Assembly (NCBI RefSeq): GCF_036663835.1
Contig: NZ_JAXOJT010000001.1
Location: 372,001-436,000, forward strand
DNA length: 64,000 bases
Origin: Sphingomonas sp. LT1P40
Lineage (GTDB): Bacteria; Pseudomonadota; Alphaproteobacteria; Sphingomonadales; Sphingomonadaceae
Direction of reading: 5' to 3'
Shown here piece after piece: positions 9,396 to 18,742 of this stretch. Within the stretch, counting starts at the first letter, position 1, and the number at the start of each line of letters is the position of its first letter. Under the pieces are notes generated by a model that saw only the letters and a program-made list of their open reading frames with translations, did not search any database and had not been told where the DNA came from. The position numbers were made by a program, and so were the translations under genes.

Positions 9396-9827
9396 TCAGC
9401 CCTCCACGACCTGAAGACCCATCGAACGGGCCGAGCCCTCGATGATCTTCGTTGCCGCCTCGATATCGTTTGCGTTCAGATCCTTCATCTTCGATTCGGC
9501 GATGGCCGACAGCGCCGAGCGCTTGATCGTTCCGGCCGAAATCTTGCCTGGCTCCTTCGAACCCGACTTCAGGTTCGCTGCCTTCTTGATGAGGTACGTC
9601 GCCGGTGGCTGCTTCGTCTCGAACGAGAAGCTGCGGTCGGCATAGACGGTGATGACGGTGGGCAGGGGGGTGCCCTTCTCGACTTCGCCGGTCGACGCGT
9701 TGAACGCCTTGCAGAATTCCATGATGTTGACGCCGCGCTGACCCAGAGCAGGGCCGATCGGAGGCGACGGATTGGCGGCACCCGCAGGCACCTGGAGCTT
9801 GATATAGCCCGTGATTTTCTTAGCCAT
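9396..9827 (-). CDS. rplK: 50S ribosomal protein L11
   Basis: 143 residues. The N-terminal [20 protein letters not shown] and [12 protein letters not shown] are diagnostic of L11, and the C-terminal RNA-binding half includes [14 protein letters not shown]11 forms the GTPase-associated centre with 23S rRNA. It starts the minus-strand rplK-rplA pair and diverges from tRNA-Trp, secE and nusG, whereas in many bacteria nusG, rplK and rplA are colinear. The 242-nt gap to the tRNA (9828-10069) must hold the divergent promoters; I cannot point to unambiguous boxes. Confidence 0.98.
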   Translation of the reverse strand: MAKKITGYIKLQVPAGAANPSPPIGPALGQRGVNIMEFCKAFNASTGEVEKGTPLPTVITVYADRSFSFETKQPPATYLIKKAANLKSGSKEPGKISAGTIKRSALSAIAESKMKDLNANDIEAATKIIEGSARSMGLQVVEG

Positions 9828-10069
9828 GTTTCACTCTTTTGCTGGACAGGCCGCAAGCGACCCGCCCGGTTCAAGTTTAGCGGTTCAGACGCACATCCGA
9901 AGATATGCTCCCGCACGATTCCATCGATGAGACGGTGGAAGAGGGCGCGCCTAGCGCCAGCGCACGATAAAAGCAAGGTTCGGTCGATTGTTGGATACAT
10001 GTTGGATTCGGAGTGGCATAACCAAGTCTTGCCTTCTTTCCCGGCAAACTTTAGGAGCGCTCACCGCAC

Positions 10070-10146
10070 AGGGGCGTAGCTCAGCTGGTTAGAGCGTCGG
10101 TCTCCAAAACCGAAGGCCCTCGGTTCGAATCCGAGCGCCCCTGCCA
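10070..10146 (+). tRNA. tRNA-Trp (anticodon CCA)
   Basis: 77 nt with a complete cloverleaf: acceptor AGGGGCG/CGCCCCT, D stem GCTC/GAGC, anticodon stem TCGGT/ACCGA with loop CTCCAAA (anticodon CCA), T stem CTCGG/CCGAG with TTCGAAT loop, discriminator G, and an encoded 3' CCA. It stands upstream of secE-nusG, a conserved arrangement. Confidence 0.97.
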
Positions 10147-10190
10147 TCACATTCCGGGCGCGCCCGGTGCTTTGCAGAGGTCCGCCCCGC

Positions 10191-10763
10191 ATGTTCCGCG
10201 CGCTTTACGACTGGACGCTGAAGCTCGCCGGTCACCGTCACTCCGAACGCTATCTAGCGACGATATCCTTCGCCGAATCGAGCTTTTTCCCGATTCCGCC
10301 CGACGTCATGCTGGTGCCGATGGTTCTGGCACGGCGCGAGCAGGCGTATCGGATCGCCACGATCTGCACGCTCGCGTCGGTACTGGGCGGTATGTTCGGC
10401 TATGCGATCGGCTATTTCCTGACCAGCTTCGCGCATCAGGTGCTGGAATTCTTTCGTCACGGCGCGTTCGAGGATTTCACGGCGGCGTACCAGAAATGGG
10501 GCGCGGCGCTGATTCTGGTCAAGGGCCTGACGCCGATCCCGTTCAAGCTGGTGACGATCGCCAGCGGCGTGTCGCACTATCCGCTCGGCATCTTCATCAT
10601 CCTGTGCACGATCACGCGTGGCGCGCGCTTCTTCCTCGTCGCGTTCCTGCTCAAGAAATATGGCGAGCCGGTGCAGCGCGTGATCGAGGAGCGGATGAAC
10701 CTGATTGGCTGGATGGTCATCGCGGCCTTGGTAGGGGGCTTCGCGCTCGTTGCGCTGCTCTAA
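10191..10763 (+). CDS. YqaA/DedA-like (VTT-type) inner-membrane protein
   Basis: 190 residues from ATG 10191, preceded by AGAGG. Contains RYLATISFAESSFFPIPPDVMLVPM near the N-terminus, a re-entrant hydrophobic hairpin typical of YqaA and DedA/VTT proteins, followed by several membrane segments, the KGLTPIPFK motif with its conserved Pro, and TRGARFFL. Members are thought to act in lipid scrambling or membrane homeostasis; the specific role here is unknown. It sits between tRNA-Trp and secE. Confidence 0.85.
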   Translation: MFRALYDWTLKLAGHRHSERYLATISFAESSFFPIPPDVMLVPMVLARREQAYRIATICTLASVLGGMFGYAIGYFLTSFAHQVLEFFRHGAFEDFTAAYQKWGAALILVKGLTPIPFKLVTIASGVSHYPLGIFIILCTITRGARFFLVAFLLKKYGEPVQRVIEERMNLIGWMVIAALVGGFALVALL

Positions 10764-10913
10764 GCAGTATACGCCCCTTGCCCCGGCGGACCCTTCTCGC
10801 TAGATACTGCGCCCAATCCTACAATCTGGATGGGTTTCGCCGGGTCTCTCGCTAAGGGGGGCCGGGCGGAGAAACCTGTCCGGATGCCGGGCAAATTTAT
10901 GTGAGGCAATCAG

Positions 10914-11111
10914 GTGGCCAAGACCAGTCCGCTCGAATTCATGCGCCAGGTACAGGCAGAGACCAAGAAGGTCGTCTGGCCGACCCGCAAGGAAACCGTG
11001 ATGACCGCCGTGATGGTGTTCATCATGGCGACGCTGCTCGGGCTGTTCTTCTTCGGCGTCGATCGATTTTTCGATACGATCGTGAAGTTCCTGCTCAGCC
11101 TCGCGGCATAA
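10914..11111 (+). CDS. secE: preprotein translocase subunit SecE
   Basis: 65 residues from GTG 10914, the short single-helix SecE form usual in alphaproteobacteria. The amphipathic stretch FMRQVQAETKKVVWPTRKET is the SecE signature, followed by one membrane segment (about 29-55). SecE clamps SecY in the SecYEG channel. It lies 22 nt upstream of nusG, the usual partner. Confidence 0.96.
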   Translation: MAKTSPLEFMRQVQAETKKVVWPTRKETVMTAVMVFIMATLLGLFFFGVDRFFDTIVKFLLSLAA

Positions 11112-11133
11112 CGACCCAATAACAGGAATTACC

Positions 11134-11670
11134 ATGGCGCGCTGGTACATCATTCACGCCTATTCGGGCTTTGAGAACAAGGTTCGGGACCAGATCCTGT
11201 CCGAAGCGACGCGGCTGGGCCTCGACGCGCTGGTCGAATCGGTCGAAGTGCCGGTCGAAACCGTCACCGAAGTCCGCCGCGGCAAGAAGGTGCAGTCGGA
11301 ACGCAAATTCTTCCCCGGCTACGTCCTCGCCAAGCTGGCGATGAACGACGACGTCTATCACCTGGTCAAGAACACGCCCAAGGTGACCGGATTCCTGGGT
11401 TCGATGGGCAAGCCCCAAGCGATCAGCGAGGCCGAAGCGGCCCGCATCCTGAACACCAAGGAAGAAGCCGCCGCCGCACCGAAGCAGCAGATCAAGGTCG
11501 ATTACGAGATCGGCGATTCGGTCAAGGTGCTGGACGGTCCGTTCGCCAGCTTTACCGGCATGGTCGAGGAACTGGATTTCGACAAGTCCAAGGTCAAGGT
11601 CAGCGTGTCGATCTTTGGTCGCGCAACGCCGGTCGAACTGGATTTCGATCAGGTCGAACGGTCGAAGTAA
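11134..11670 (+). CDS. nusG: transcription termination/antitermination protein NusG
   Basis: 178 residues. N-terminal NGN domain ([24 protein letters not shown]) and C-terminal KOW domain ([20 protein letters not shown]) are both present. NusG binds RNA polymerase and Rho or ribosomal protein S10. It follows secE and is closed by a strong terminator at 11699-11727, so rplK is not in this transcript. Confidence 0.98.
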   Translation: MARWYIIHAYSGFENKVRDQILSEATRLGLDALVESVEVPVETVTEVRRGKKVQSERKFFPGYVLAKLAMNDDVYHLVKNTPKVTGFLGSMGKPQAISEAEAARILNTKEEAAAAPKQQIKVDYEIGDSVKVLDGPFASFTGMVEELDFDKSKVKVSVSIFGRATPVELDFDQVERSK

Positions 11671-11698
11671 CGGCGCGAGCCATTTGCAGATTGCGAGA

Positions 11699-11727
11699 GG
11701 CCGGGGCGGAAACGCTCCGGCCTTTTT
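11699..11727 (+). terminator. intrinsic terminator of secE-nusG
   Basis: 10-bp stem (11699-11708 with 11713-11722, one G-U pair), GAAA tetraloop, followed by TTTTT. It lies 28 nt after the nusG stop. Confidence 0.92.
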
Positions 11728-11818
11728 GGTTAAAGGTCCAAAATTCGGCCGATTGCGGAATTTCCGCCACTCGCCGCCAGATCTAGAAAAGCGGCCATTC
11801 GTGAAATAGCTCGAACAA

Positions 11819-11844
11819 CGGGGTGCATGTTGCCATGCACCCCG
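11819..11844 (-). terminator. hairpin downstream of the autotransporter gene, probable terminator
   Basis: Perfect 11-bp inverted repeat (11819-11829 with 11834-11844) with a 4-nt loop, 30 nt beyond the autotransporter stop. The minus strand continues TTGTTC, a weak T tract, so it may also work as an mRNA 3' end stabiliser. Confidence 0.7.
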
Positions 11845-11874
11845 TGACGATTTCCCAATGCCGAACCGGATGGT

Positions 11875-14800
11875 TCAGAACTGGAGGCGGATGCCCGCGC
11901 GGCCACCGGCCCCGTCGATGCTGCCCGTGCCATTGCTGTCGGTGAACGAGCGGGTGTAGTTGCCTTCGATGAAGCCGCTGATCCCCTGACTCTGCGCGAT
12001 CGTCAGACCCAGCGTCGCTTCGCCATAATCGCGCAGGCGATTGTTGGTGAAGTCGAGGCTCGTGCCGCCGCTGGTGAAGGTCACGCGGTCGCGGCCCTTG
12101 AACTCATGGACGTAATTGCCGCCCACATAGATCGCCGCTTCCGCGCCGCTTCCGATGGCAAAGGCGCCGCCGATGCGGCCACCGGCGCGTCCGCGCAGGC
12201 CATCGTCGTCGTCGAAATTGATGGTCGTGCCGTTGAGCGACAGATCGTCGAAGTCGTTCTTGACGTAGGAGATGCTGGCTGCCGGTTCGATGAAGAAGCT
12301 GTCGCTGCCGAAGCGGACGCCCGCCTCCGCCCGTGCACCATAGACGCCGCCGTTGCTATCCTCGCGGAAACCGGCACCCGGCATATTCGATTTCGCCCAG
12401 AAATAATCGTATTTTCCGATCGCGTTGACGAAGATGTTGCCCGAGGTGAAGCTGCCATAGACACCGCCGTTCACGACATCGAAGCTCAGCCGGTCGGCCG
12501 AGCCCGCGAAGTTCATCGACGAGTTGATATAGCCGCCAGTGACGCCAAACGCGAAGCCGCCGCGTTCACCGCTTCCGCCGCTGATGTCGAGGCCGATCTG
12601 CCCGCCGAAATAATCCTGCTCATAGCCGGTGTCGGTCAGGCGCGACTGGCCGAAGGTGTTGAAGTTTCGGCTGCCGCCACGGGTTTCGACCGAACCGTGC
12701 ATCTGCGTCCAGAAACGACCGGCGACATCGCCGCCACCCTGCGTCCACAGCGCATCGCGGCGGGCGCGAAGCTGGCCCGAGACGGTGTCGGCGGATTTCA
12801 GCCACAGGCTGCGAACACCCTCGTTGAAATTGAGCGTGCGGAAGGCGCTGTCGCTCGGTGCGCCGGTCAGCGAGTAGGTGCCGGTGGCAGGGTTGAACAC
12901 GACTTCGAGCCGGACGAATCCCGAAGTGAGCGAGCCGCCGGCCAGATCGAATGCATTGGCATCCGATGCGGTCGAGGCACGGACCAGCACTGTGCCCGAA
13001 TTCAGGACCGGCTGGCTGCCCGTCAACTGGTTGAGCTGGATGGTCGTGGTGCCACTGGCGACGCCGCCGATGACGAGCTGGTCCGCTACCGGTGTCGCGC
13101 CGAGCGTGACGTCGAGTCCGAGCGTGCCGTTGGTGCCAGCATAGGTGCCCGGCAGGGTCAGCGTGTCGCCTGCGCGTCCGTTGCGCAGATCGATGGTGCC
13201 GCTGTTGGTCAGGCTCTCAAGGCCGGTGAAGGTCGGCGCAACCGTCGCGGTGGCTCCGGTGCCGACAAGGATCACACCGCTGTTGACGAAGCTGTCGGTA
13301 CCCGCACCGAAATCGGGGTTGACGCCGACGTTGAAGGTCCCGCTGTTGTTGATGCGGTCCGCGCCGCCGGTCAGGACGATGTCCGACGTCAGGTTGCCGC
13401 TGTTGTTGATGGTGATCGGCCCGCCGGTGGCGACGAGTGCGAAGCCGTTCGCATTATTGGCGATCGTTCCGGCGTTGTTGAGCGTGCTGGTACCGACCGA
13501 ATTCAGAGCGATCGAATTGCCCTGAGTCGTTGCGAACGAGCCGCCGGTGCCGACATTGACGACGCTGTTACCGCCGCTGGTGACGGTCAGCGCGTCGGCG
13601 GTGGTGCCGGTGGTACGCAGCGCACCATTGACCGTTGCGGTGGCGTTGCCGGTAACCGCATTGACGACCACTGCGCGCGAGCCGTTGCCGGTGGTCGTCA
13701 CATTGTTGACCGTGACGGCGACCGGGCCTGCGATGCTCGACGCATCGACGCCGTTCGAGGTGACGCCAGCAGTGCTGATCGTGCCGCCATTGGTGACGGT
13801 CACGCCCAACGGGCCGGTGGCGAAAATGCCACGGCTGTTGGTGCCCTGGGTCGTGATGTTGCCGGTGACATTGACCGTCGCGGTGCCGGTGCCGGCAATG
13901 GCGCGGACGCCGTCCGACGTGGCACCAACGGTGCTGACGCTGTTGCCGTTGACCGTGGTGGTTGCGGTTGCGCGAGGGCCGAAGAACTGCACACCGGCGG
14001 GGACGAGCACGCCATTGGCGTTGGCACCGGTCGTGCTGATCGAGGCGAAGTTGATATTGGCACCGGTCACGCCGCTGGCGACGATGCCGTCGGCATTCGC
14101 ACCGGTGGTGGTGATCGCGCCGCCGTTGATTGTCGCGGTGCCTGCAGTGGTAACGCTGATGCCATCGGCGTTGAGGCCGGTGGTGGCGATCGTCCCCGAA
14201 GTCACCGAGAGCGCGCCGGTGTTGGACACCGCACGGATGCCGAACGCATCGGTTCCGGCGGTGTTGATCGCGGTCGAATTGACCGTGACCGTCCCGATGC
14301 CGCCGGTCTGAGCGAGAATGCCGACTGCGCCGCCGTTAAAGCCGCCCCCGCCGACACCGGTGGTGCGGATAGTCGAAGACGTGACGTTGAGATTGCCGAA
14401 ATCGCTGTTGGCGTCGATGCCGATGGCGTTCTGGCCACTGGTCGTGACGCTGCCCGAACGGATGGTGATCGCGCCGGTGTCGGTGCTGGCGCTGATACCG
14501 TCGGCATTGGCACCATTGGTGGTGATGGCATTGGTGCTCGTCGTGATCGAGCCTTCCGATGAGCTGACGATCAGGCCGAAATTATTGGTCCCGTTGGTGA
14601 CGATGCGGTCGAGCGTCACGGAGATCGGATCGGTATTGTTCGACACGAGGACGCCGAAGCTGTCGCTGGTGATGAGCGTGTTGGTGCCGCCGTTGACCGT
14701 GAAGGCATTGTCGCCGACGACGAGCATGCCGAGATTCAGGCTGCCACTCGTGTCGATACGCACGCCGTCCTGCAACACGATGGTGAGATCGGCGGGCGGG

Positions 14801-15009
14801 ACGATATAGGTCACGCCGTTCGGATAAGGGTTACCGGCTGGGGTGCAGGTCACCGTGCCGGGGGTCGCGGGCGCCGGGCCGCATTCTTCCTGAGCCAAAG
14901 CTGCGGACGGCAATACCAGAAGCAGGGCGGATGCGGTTCCGGCGAGAGCTGAGGCGAGGGTGAAGCGCGCGCGCGTGCGGCGCGACTGGGAAATGGGGGT
15001 CGTGGGCAT
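11875..15009 (-). CDS. autotransporter (type Va) with T/G/N-rich repetitive passenger
   Basis: 1044 residues. A signal peptide ends near ALAQ (about residue 40). The passenger (about 45-730) is rich in Thr, Gly, Asn and Val, with many short degenerate units around TTTGANADGI (about 150-500), as expected of a beta-helix. The last ~280 residues (from FWTQMHGSVETRGG) form an outer-membrane barrel of alternating aromatic strands, ending in GIRLQF with the terminal Phe recognised by the BAM machinery. Only two cysteines are seen, just after the signal peptide. The function (adhesion or surface structure) is inferred from class only. Spacing to neighbours indicates its own transcription unit. Confidence 0.93.
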   Translation of the reverse strand: MPTTPISQSRRTRARFTLASALAGTASALLLVLPSAALAQEECGPAPATPGTVTCTPAGNPYPNGVTYIVPPADLTIVLQDGVRIDTSGSLNLGMLVVGDNAFTVNGGTNTLITSDSFGVLVSNNTDPISVTLDRIVTNGTNNFGLIVSSSEGSITTSTNAITTNGANADGISASTDTGAITIRSGSVTTSGQNAIGIDANSDFGNLNVTSSTIRTTGVGGGGFNGGAVGILAQTGGIGTVTVNSTAINTAGTDAFGIRAVSNTGALSVTSGTIATTGLNADGISVTTAGTATINGGAITTTGANADGIVASGVTGANINFASISTTGANANGVLVPAGVQFFGPRATATTTVNGNSVSTVGATSDGVRAIAGTGTATVNVTGNITTQGTNSRGIFATGPLGVTVTNGGTISTAGVTSNGVDASSIAGPVAVTVNNVTTTGNGSRAVVVNAVTGNATATVNGALRTTGTTADALTVTSGGNSVVNVGTGGSFATTQGNSIALNSVGTSTLNNAGTIANNANGFALVATGGPITINNSGNLTSDIVLTGGADRINNSGTFNVGVNPDFGAGTDSFVNSGVILVGTGATATVAPTFTGLESLTNSGTIDLRNGRAGDTLTLPGTYAGTNGTLGLDVTLGATPVADQLVIGGVASGTTTIQLNQLTGSQPVLNSGTVLVRASTASDANAFDLAGGSLTSGFVRLEVVFNPATGTYSLTGAPSDSAFRTLNFNEGVRSLWLKSADTVSGQLRARRDALWTQGGGDVAGRFWTQMHGSVETRGGSRNFNTFGQSRLTDTGYEQDYFGGQIGLDISGGSGERGGFAFGVTGGYINSSMNFAGSADRLSFDVVNGGVYGSFTSGNIFVNAIGKYDYFWAKSNMPGAGFREDSNGGVYGARAEAGVRFGSDSFFIEPAASISYVKNDFDDLSLNGTTINFDDDDGLRGRAGGRIGGAFAIGSGAEAAIYVGGNYVHEFKGRDRVTFTSGGTSLDFTNNRLRDYGEATLGLTIAQSQGISGFIEGNYTRSFTDSNGTGSIDGAGGRAGIRLQF

Positions 15010-15407
15010 TGGGGGGGAAGCCTTTGATTACGACGCGTTCGGACTAAACGATCGGCGGAGCAACGCTGCGCGGATCAACACGGACGCACGAATGAACGTA
15101 ATTTTATTTCTTATGACCGGCATTTTCTATCAATGTTGCCTGATGGCCACAGGCCGGTTGCGCAACAATTCCCGCGCGAGCGTGGCTAAACCCACCAAGA
15201 ACGGGGCTTGTTACGCCCTCAGTTCGCCTGACAAGGAACTTCGTCACCGGGTTGCGGCAAATATCACAGCAACCGTCTCTCTGGCGGTTTACGCGACGAA
15301 CGGTAAGCGGCACTGGTACGAATAGCCGGTTTCAGGAAACTAATGCCCGGACAGCAACGACCGACTTTGGGGCGCAAAGCCGACTTCCCCAGCCTGTCGT
15401 CAAACCT
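15010..15407. other. intergenic region without a supported gene
   Basis: 398 nt between the autotransporter start and the stop of the HTH gene. It should contain the autotransporter promoter. The part from about 15030 to 15330 is less GC-rich than the surroundings. Short frames here have no conserved features. I see no tRNA, repeat or clear promoter boxes. Confidence 0.5.
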
Positions 15408-16274
15408 TCACCCCTTCCAGTCCTTCAACCGCCACCCGCCGAACATCGGCGTGTCGGGATCATGCGGCACCTTGCCCGGGTCGGCCTTGCTCCAGCCCCT
15501 GACCTGATCGAGCGCCGGTAACGGCAAAACCTTCGGGCCGAACAGATGCGGGTGGCCGGCGGCGCGGCGGGCGGCTTCGGCGATGTTGAAGTCTTCGCGG
15601 CGGCGCTGGAGGTCGGCTTCGTACATCGCGCCCAGGCGATAGCTGTGGGCGTCGCTGCTTTCGCCGCGCCGGCGTTTGATGTGCGGGGGTTCGGCCTGAA
15701 GACGCGCTTCCTTTTGGTGGAGGTGGAGGAGCTGCAACGCCTCCGCCGCGGTCATTTGCGGGATCGGCGGGGGTTCGTTGTGGCGCCAGGAATCGTCGCG
15801 GTGGCTGGCGGGATCGGCGGCGGCGAGCAGGGCCATTTCGAGGCGTTCGTAACCCAGTTCAAGTGCGAGGCGCATTTCGCGGGCGAAGGCGGCGGAGAGG
15901 CGGACATTGGCGGTGGCGCTGAGCGCGGCGAGAAATGCCTGTTCGGCGGCGCGATCGAGGCGGCGGGGCTGGGCGCGGCGGACTTGCAGCCTGCCCGATG
16001 CGGTGCGGATGATGCCGGGTTCTTCGGGGGTTTTCGTGGCCTTTGCGTGGAGGCGGGCATGGGCGAGCGCCAGGGCGGCATCCCATTCGACAGCGAAGGC
16101 GGGGTCTTTTGCGCGGCGCTTGAGCATGGTCGAGCGGTGGACGTTGAGGCTGCGCGCGGCTTCCCGCGTGTTGCCGGTGCTGCGGAGCGCGGCGAGGAAG
16201 GCGTCGTTCTGAAGCGCCTGAGTGTGGTTGAACGGGCGTGTCATCTGGCAGTGTTCGGAAACGGGTTCCAACAT
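15408..16274 (-). CDS. HTH protein resembling phage terminase small-subunit DNA-binding region
   Basis: 288 residues. Residues about 29-75 (FLAALRSTGNTREAARSLNV followed by a Trp-containing DPAFAVEWDAAL segment) match the helix-turn-helix pattern of terminase small subunits and related HTH proteins. A second copy of the same pattern begins near residue 114 (FLAALSATANVRLSAAFARE). The rest is charged and Arg-rich, and the C-terminus PDTPMFGGWRLKDWKG is aromatic. No other phage genes are nearby, so this is probably a domesticated regulator or remnant. The ATG at 16244 is an equally possible start; neither has a clear Shine-Dalgarno sequence. Confidence 0.6.
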   Translation of the reverse strand: MLEPVSEHCQMTRPFNHTQALQNDAFLAALRSTGNTREAARSLNVHRSTMLKRRAKDPAFAVEWDAALALAHARLHAKATKTPEEPGIIRTASGRLQVRRAQPRRLDRAAEQAFLAALSATANVRLSAAFAREMRLALELGYERLEMALLAAADPASHRDDSWRHNEPPPIPQMTAAEALQLLHLHQKEARLQAEPPHIKRRRGESSDAHSYRLGAMYEADLQRRREDFNIAEAARRAAGHPHLFGPKVLPLPALDQVRGWSKADPGKVPHDPDTPMFGGWRLKDWKG

Positions 16275-16313
16275 TGCAAGGGGGGATTTGGGGGTGTGCC
16301 CTTAGCGTTTTGG

Positions 16314-16367
16314 TATCCTCCTCCTTCGTCAGCCTGCGGCTGCCACCTTCCCTTGGCGGGGAGGATC
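16314..16367. repeat. REP-like palindromic intergenic element
   Basis: Between two minus-strand genes. Outer inverted ends ATCCTC/GAGGAT and a central CAGCC-TGC-GGCTG hairpin. The layout resembles the short GC-rich palindromes scattered between genes in sphingomonads. It could also act as a transcript 3' end for the GGDEF-EAL gene. Confidence 0.45.
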
Positions 16368-16378
16368 AAGAGAAAGGT

Positions 16379-18742
16379 TTACGCCGCGACGCTGGCACCG
16401 CCTTCGCCGTCGCGGCAAGCGAGGCCGCGGGCTTCGTGGACGGGGAGGGGGCGGCCGAAATAATAGCCCTGAACCTTGGTGCAACCGAGCGCCTGGACCA
16501 TGCGGTGTTCGTCCTCGGTCTCGACACCCTCGGCAGTGGTTGCCATGCCGAGGCTGTCGGCGAGGGCGACGACGGCGCGGATGATGGCGATGGCTTCCTT
16601 GCTGCCTTTCGACGCGCCCTGAACGAAGCTGCGATCAACCTTGATCGAGGAGAAGCGCGTGCGGCTGAGATAGCCGAGCGAGGAATAGCCGGTGCCGAAA
16701 TCGTCGAGGCTGAGGCGCACGCCCATGTCGAGGATCGCCTCCAGCGTCTGCACGGCGGCGGTGCCTTCGCGCATGAACACGCTTTCGGTGACTTCGAGTT
16801 CGAGGCGGTCGGGGCGTAAATTGCTTTCGCGGAGCGCTCCCGCGACGAACGAGGCGAAGCCGGGATTGTGGAGCTGTTCCGGGCTGACATTGACGGCGAT
16901 GCGGACGGGATCGTCCCAGCGCGCGGCCTCGATACAGGCGGCGCGCAGCACCCACTCGCCGATCGGGGCAATCAGCCGGGCTTCCTCGGCCAGCGGTACG
17001 AACTTGGCGGGGGAGACGTTGCCGAATTCGGGGTGGGTCCAGCGCAGCAGCGCCTCGAACCCGGTCAGCGCACCGGTGCCGGCCTGCACGACAGGCTGGT
17101 ACATCATGTGGAACTGGTCGTTTTCGAGCGCGGCGCGCAGGGCCATTTCCAGGACGCGGCGTTCCTCCGCCTGCGAATGCAATTCGGGTTCATAGGCGTG
17201 GTAGACGCCGCCGCCGGCATCCTTCGAGCGATAGAGCGCAAGATCGGCGGAGCGGACCAGCATCTCCGCCGTGCGCCCGTCGCGGGGCCCGTGGGCGAGA
17301 CCGACGCTGGCACCGATGAAGAGGGTGTGCTGGTCGACTTCATAGGGCTGTGACAGCACGTCGATGATGGTGTGGGCGAGGCGCTCGACCGCGGCGGTAT
17401 CGGCGGCATCGCGCACGACGACGGCGAATTCGTCGCCGCCCAGCCGTCCGATCATTTCCTTGGCGCTCATCAATTGCTTGAGGCGTTCGGACACGCGCAT
17501 CAACAGGCGATCGCCGACCGGGTGGCCAAGCGTGTCGTTGACCGCCTTGAACCGGTCGAGGTCGATCATCATGAAGGCGCAGCGCGAGCCCCATTTCTCG
17601 GCCTCCGCCATCGCCAGCGCGAGGGTTTCGTTGATGAGCAGGCGGTTGGGCAGGCCGGTCAGGGAATCGTAGCGCGCCATGCGGCTGATCTTGCTGGCGG
17701 ATTCGCGGGCTTCGGTAACGTCGGATCCGACGCCGCGAAAGCCGATGAAATTGCCCGCCTCGTTCAGGCGCGGGGAGCCGGTCATCTCCCACCAGCGCTC
17801 GACCCCGTCGACATAGACGGGCAGCAGCAGGTCGCGGAACGGTTCGCGCTTCTTCAACTGGTCCGCCATCGCGCGCAGGCCGGGTGCGAAATTGCCCGAT
17901 TCCCAGGCGGTGCCGGCCAGCACCTGAAGAAACGGCATGCCGTTGATCGCTTTGGGATCGACCCCCAGCGATACGGCAAAACGCGGATTGGCGCGCATCA
18001 CGCGGCGCTGCGAATCGGTCTCCCACAGCCAGTCGGCGGATTTGTCCTCGAACTCGCGCAGCAACAGGCTGACGGTTTCGTCGCGTTCGGCCAGTGCGAT
18101 CTCGTTTGCGCGGATCACCACCAGCGCCTTGCCGCGCGCATAGCAGGCGATCATCAGCAGCACGGTGAAGAGCAGCGAGGCGGCACCGAGTGCGGGGGAG
18201 ATGGTCAGCGCCTGCGACGCGGCGACCGATCCGCCGAGCACGAGGAGAAACGCGAGCGTTGCCAGCGGAAGTGCGGCCATGGCGACCGACGACGCCGCCA
18301 TCAGGATCGACAAGACCGTCCAGAGGCCGAGCGCGGCCCCTGCATCCGCCTCCGGCCCGAACAGTAGCGGCGCGATCGACCAGACGGCGCCCAGTGCGAT
18401 GCCGTCGAGCACGGTGTCGCGCACGTCGCGCAACGACGCGGTGCGTTCGGTGCGGTGGCGCACGGCGAGACGGCGAAAGGCGACGGCGACCCCGACCGCC
18501 GCGACGGTCGCACCCCAGCTTGCCAGCTGCCACAATGGCACGAGCTGAGCGAAATTGAGGGTAATGAGCGTGGCACCGACGACATTGGCGGCCAGCATGA
18601 ACAAGGCGAGCTGACTCCCCGCGTTCATCTGGGCGGCGCGAATCGGCCCCCAATCGGTGGTGTCCGCAGGATCATAGAGACCCAGCAGCGCACGCACATC
18701 GATGCGCGGCTTCGCAAATTGGGAAGTCGTCTGGCTTTTCAC
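16379..18742 (-). CDS. membrane-bound PAS-GGDEF-EAL protein (cyclic-di-GMP turnover)
   Basis: 787 residues from GTG 18740-18742. The N-terminal region (about 40-205) has 5-6 hydrophobic segments, followed by a PAS domain (about 230-350, SADWLWETDSQRRV), a GGDEF domain (about 355-515) with intact RLGGDEF at 433-439, and an EAL domain (about 530-775) with intact EAL at 563-565, VNVSPEQL, LDDFGTGYSS, IKVDRSFV and TTAEGVET. Both catalytic signatures are complete, so it could make or degrade c-di-GMP. No RxxD inhibitory site is seen just before GGDEF. A perfect hairpin directly abuts the start codon (see separate entry). It lies downstream of the acyl-AMP ligase gene with a 102-nt gap. Confidence 0.93.
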   Translation of the reverse strand: MKSQTTSQFAKPRIDVRALLGLYDPADTTDWGPIRAAQMNAGSQLALFMLAANVVGATLITLNFAQLVPLWQLASWGATVAAVGVAVAFRRLAVRHRTERTASLRDVRDTVLDGIALGAVWSIAPLLFGPEADAGAALGLWTVLSILMAASSVAMAALPLATLAFLLVLGGSVAASQALTISPALGAASLLFTVLLMIACYARGKALVVIRANEIALAERDETVSLLLREFEDKSADWLWETDSQRRVMRANPRFAVSLGVDPKAINGMPFLQVLAGTAWESGNFAPGLRAMADQLKKREPFRDLLLPVYVDGVERWWEMTGSPRLNEAGNFIGFRGVGSDVTEARESASKISRMARYDSLTGLPNRLLINETLALAMAEAEKWGSRCAFMMIDLDRFKAVNDTLGHPVGDRLLMRVSERLKQLMSAKEMIGRLGGDEFAVVVRDAADTAAVERLAHTIIDVLSQPYEVDQHTLFIGASVGLAHGPRDGRTAEMLVRSADLALYRSKDAGGGVYHAYEPELHSQAEERRVLEMALRAALENDQFHMMYQPVVQAGTGALTGFEALLRWTHPEFGNVSPAKFVPLAEEARLIAPIGEWVLRAACIEAARWDDPVRIAVNVSPEQLHNPGFASFVAGALRESNLRPDRLELEVTESVFMREGTAAVQTLEAILDMGVRLSLDDFGTGYSSLGYLSRTRFSSIKVDRSFVQGASKGSKEAIAIIRAVVALADSLGMATTAEGVETEDEHRMVQALGCTKVQGYYFGRPLPVHEARGLACRDGEGGASVAA

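Noticed and set aside
12106..14562. An 818-codon plus-strand frame opposite the autotransporter
   Set aside because: It mirrors the repetitive passenger DNA (low-complexity Ala/Asp/Arg/Val), with no domain or ribosome-binding site.
13380..14600. Repeats considered as a CRISPR array
   Set aside because: The units are degenerate, unequal in spacing and in frame within a coding passenger domain; no cas genes are present.
14960..15325. A 121-codon frame between the autotransporter and HTH genes
   Set aside because: It overlaps the autotransporter start, has no conserved pattern or ribosome-binding site, and its composition looks non-coding.
15408..16274. A prophage remnant
   Set aside because: Only one terminase-like HTH protein; no large terminase, portal, capsid, integrase or attachment site around it.
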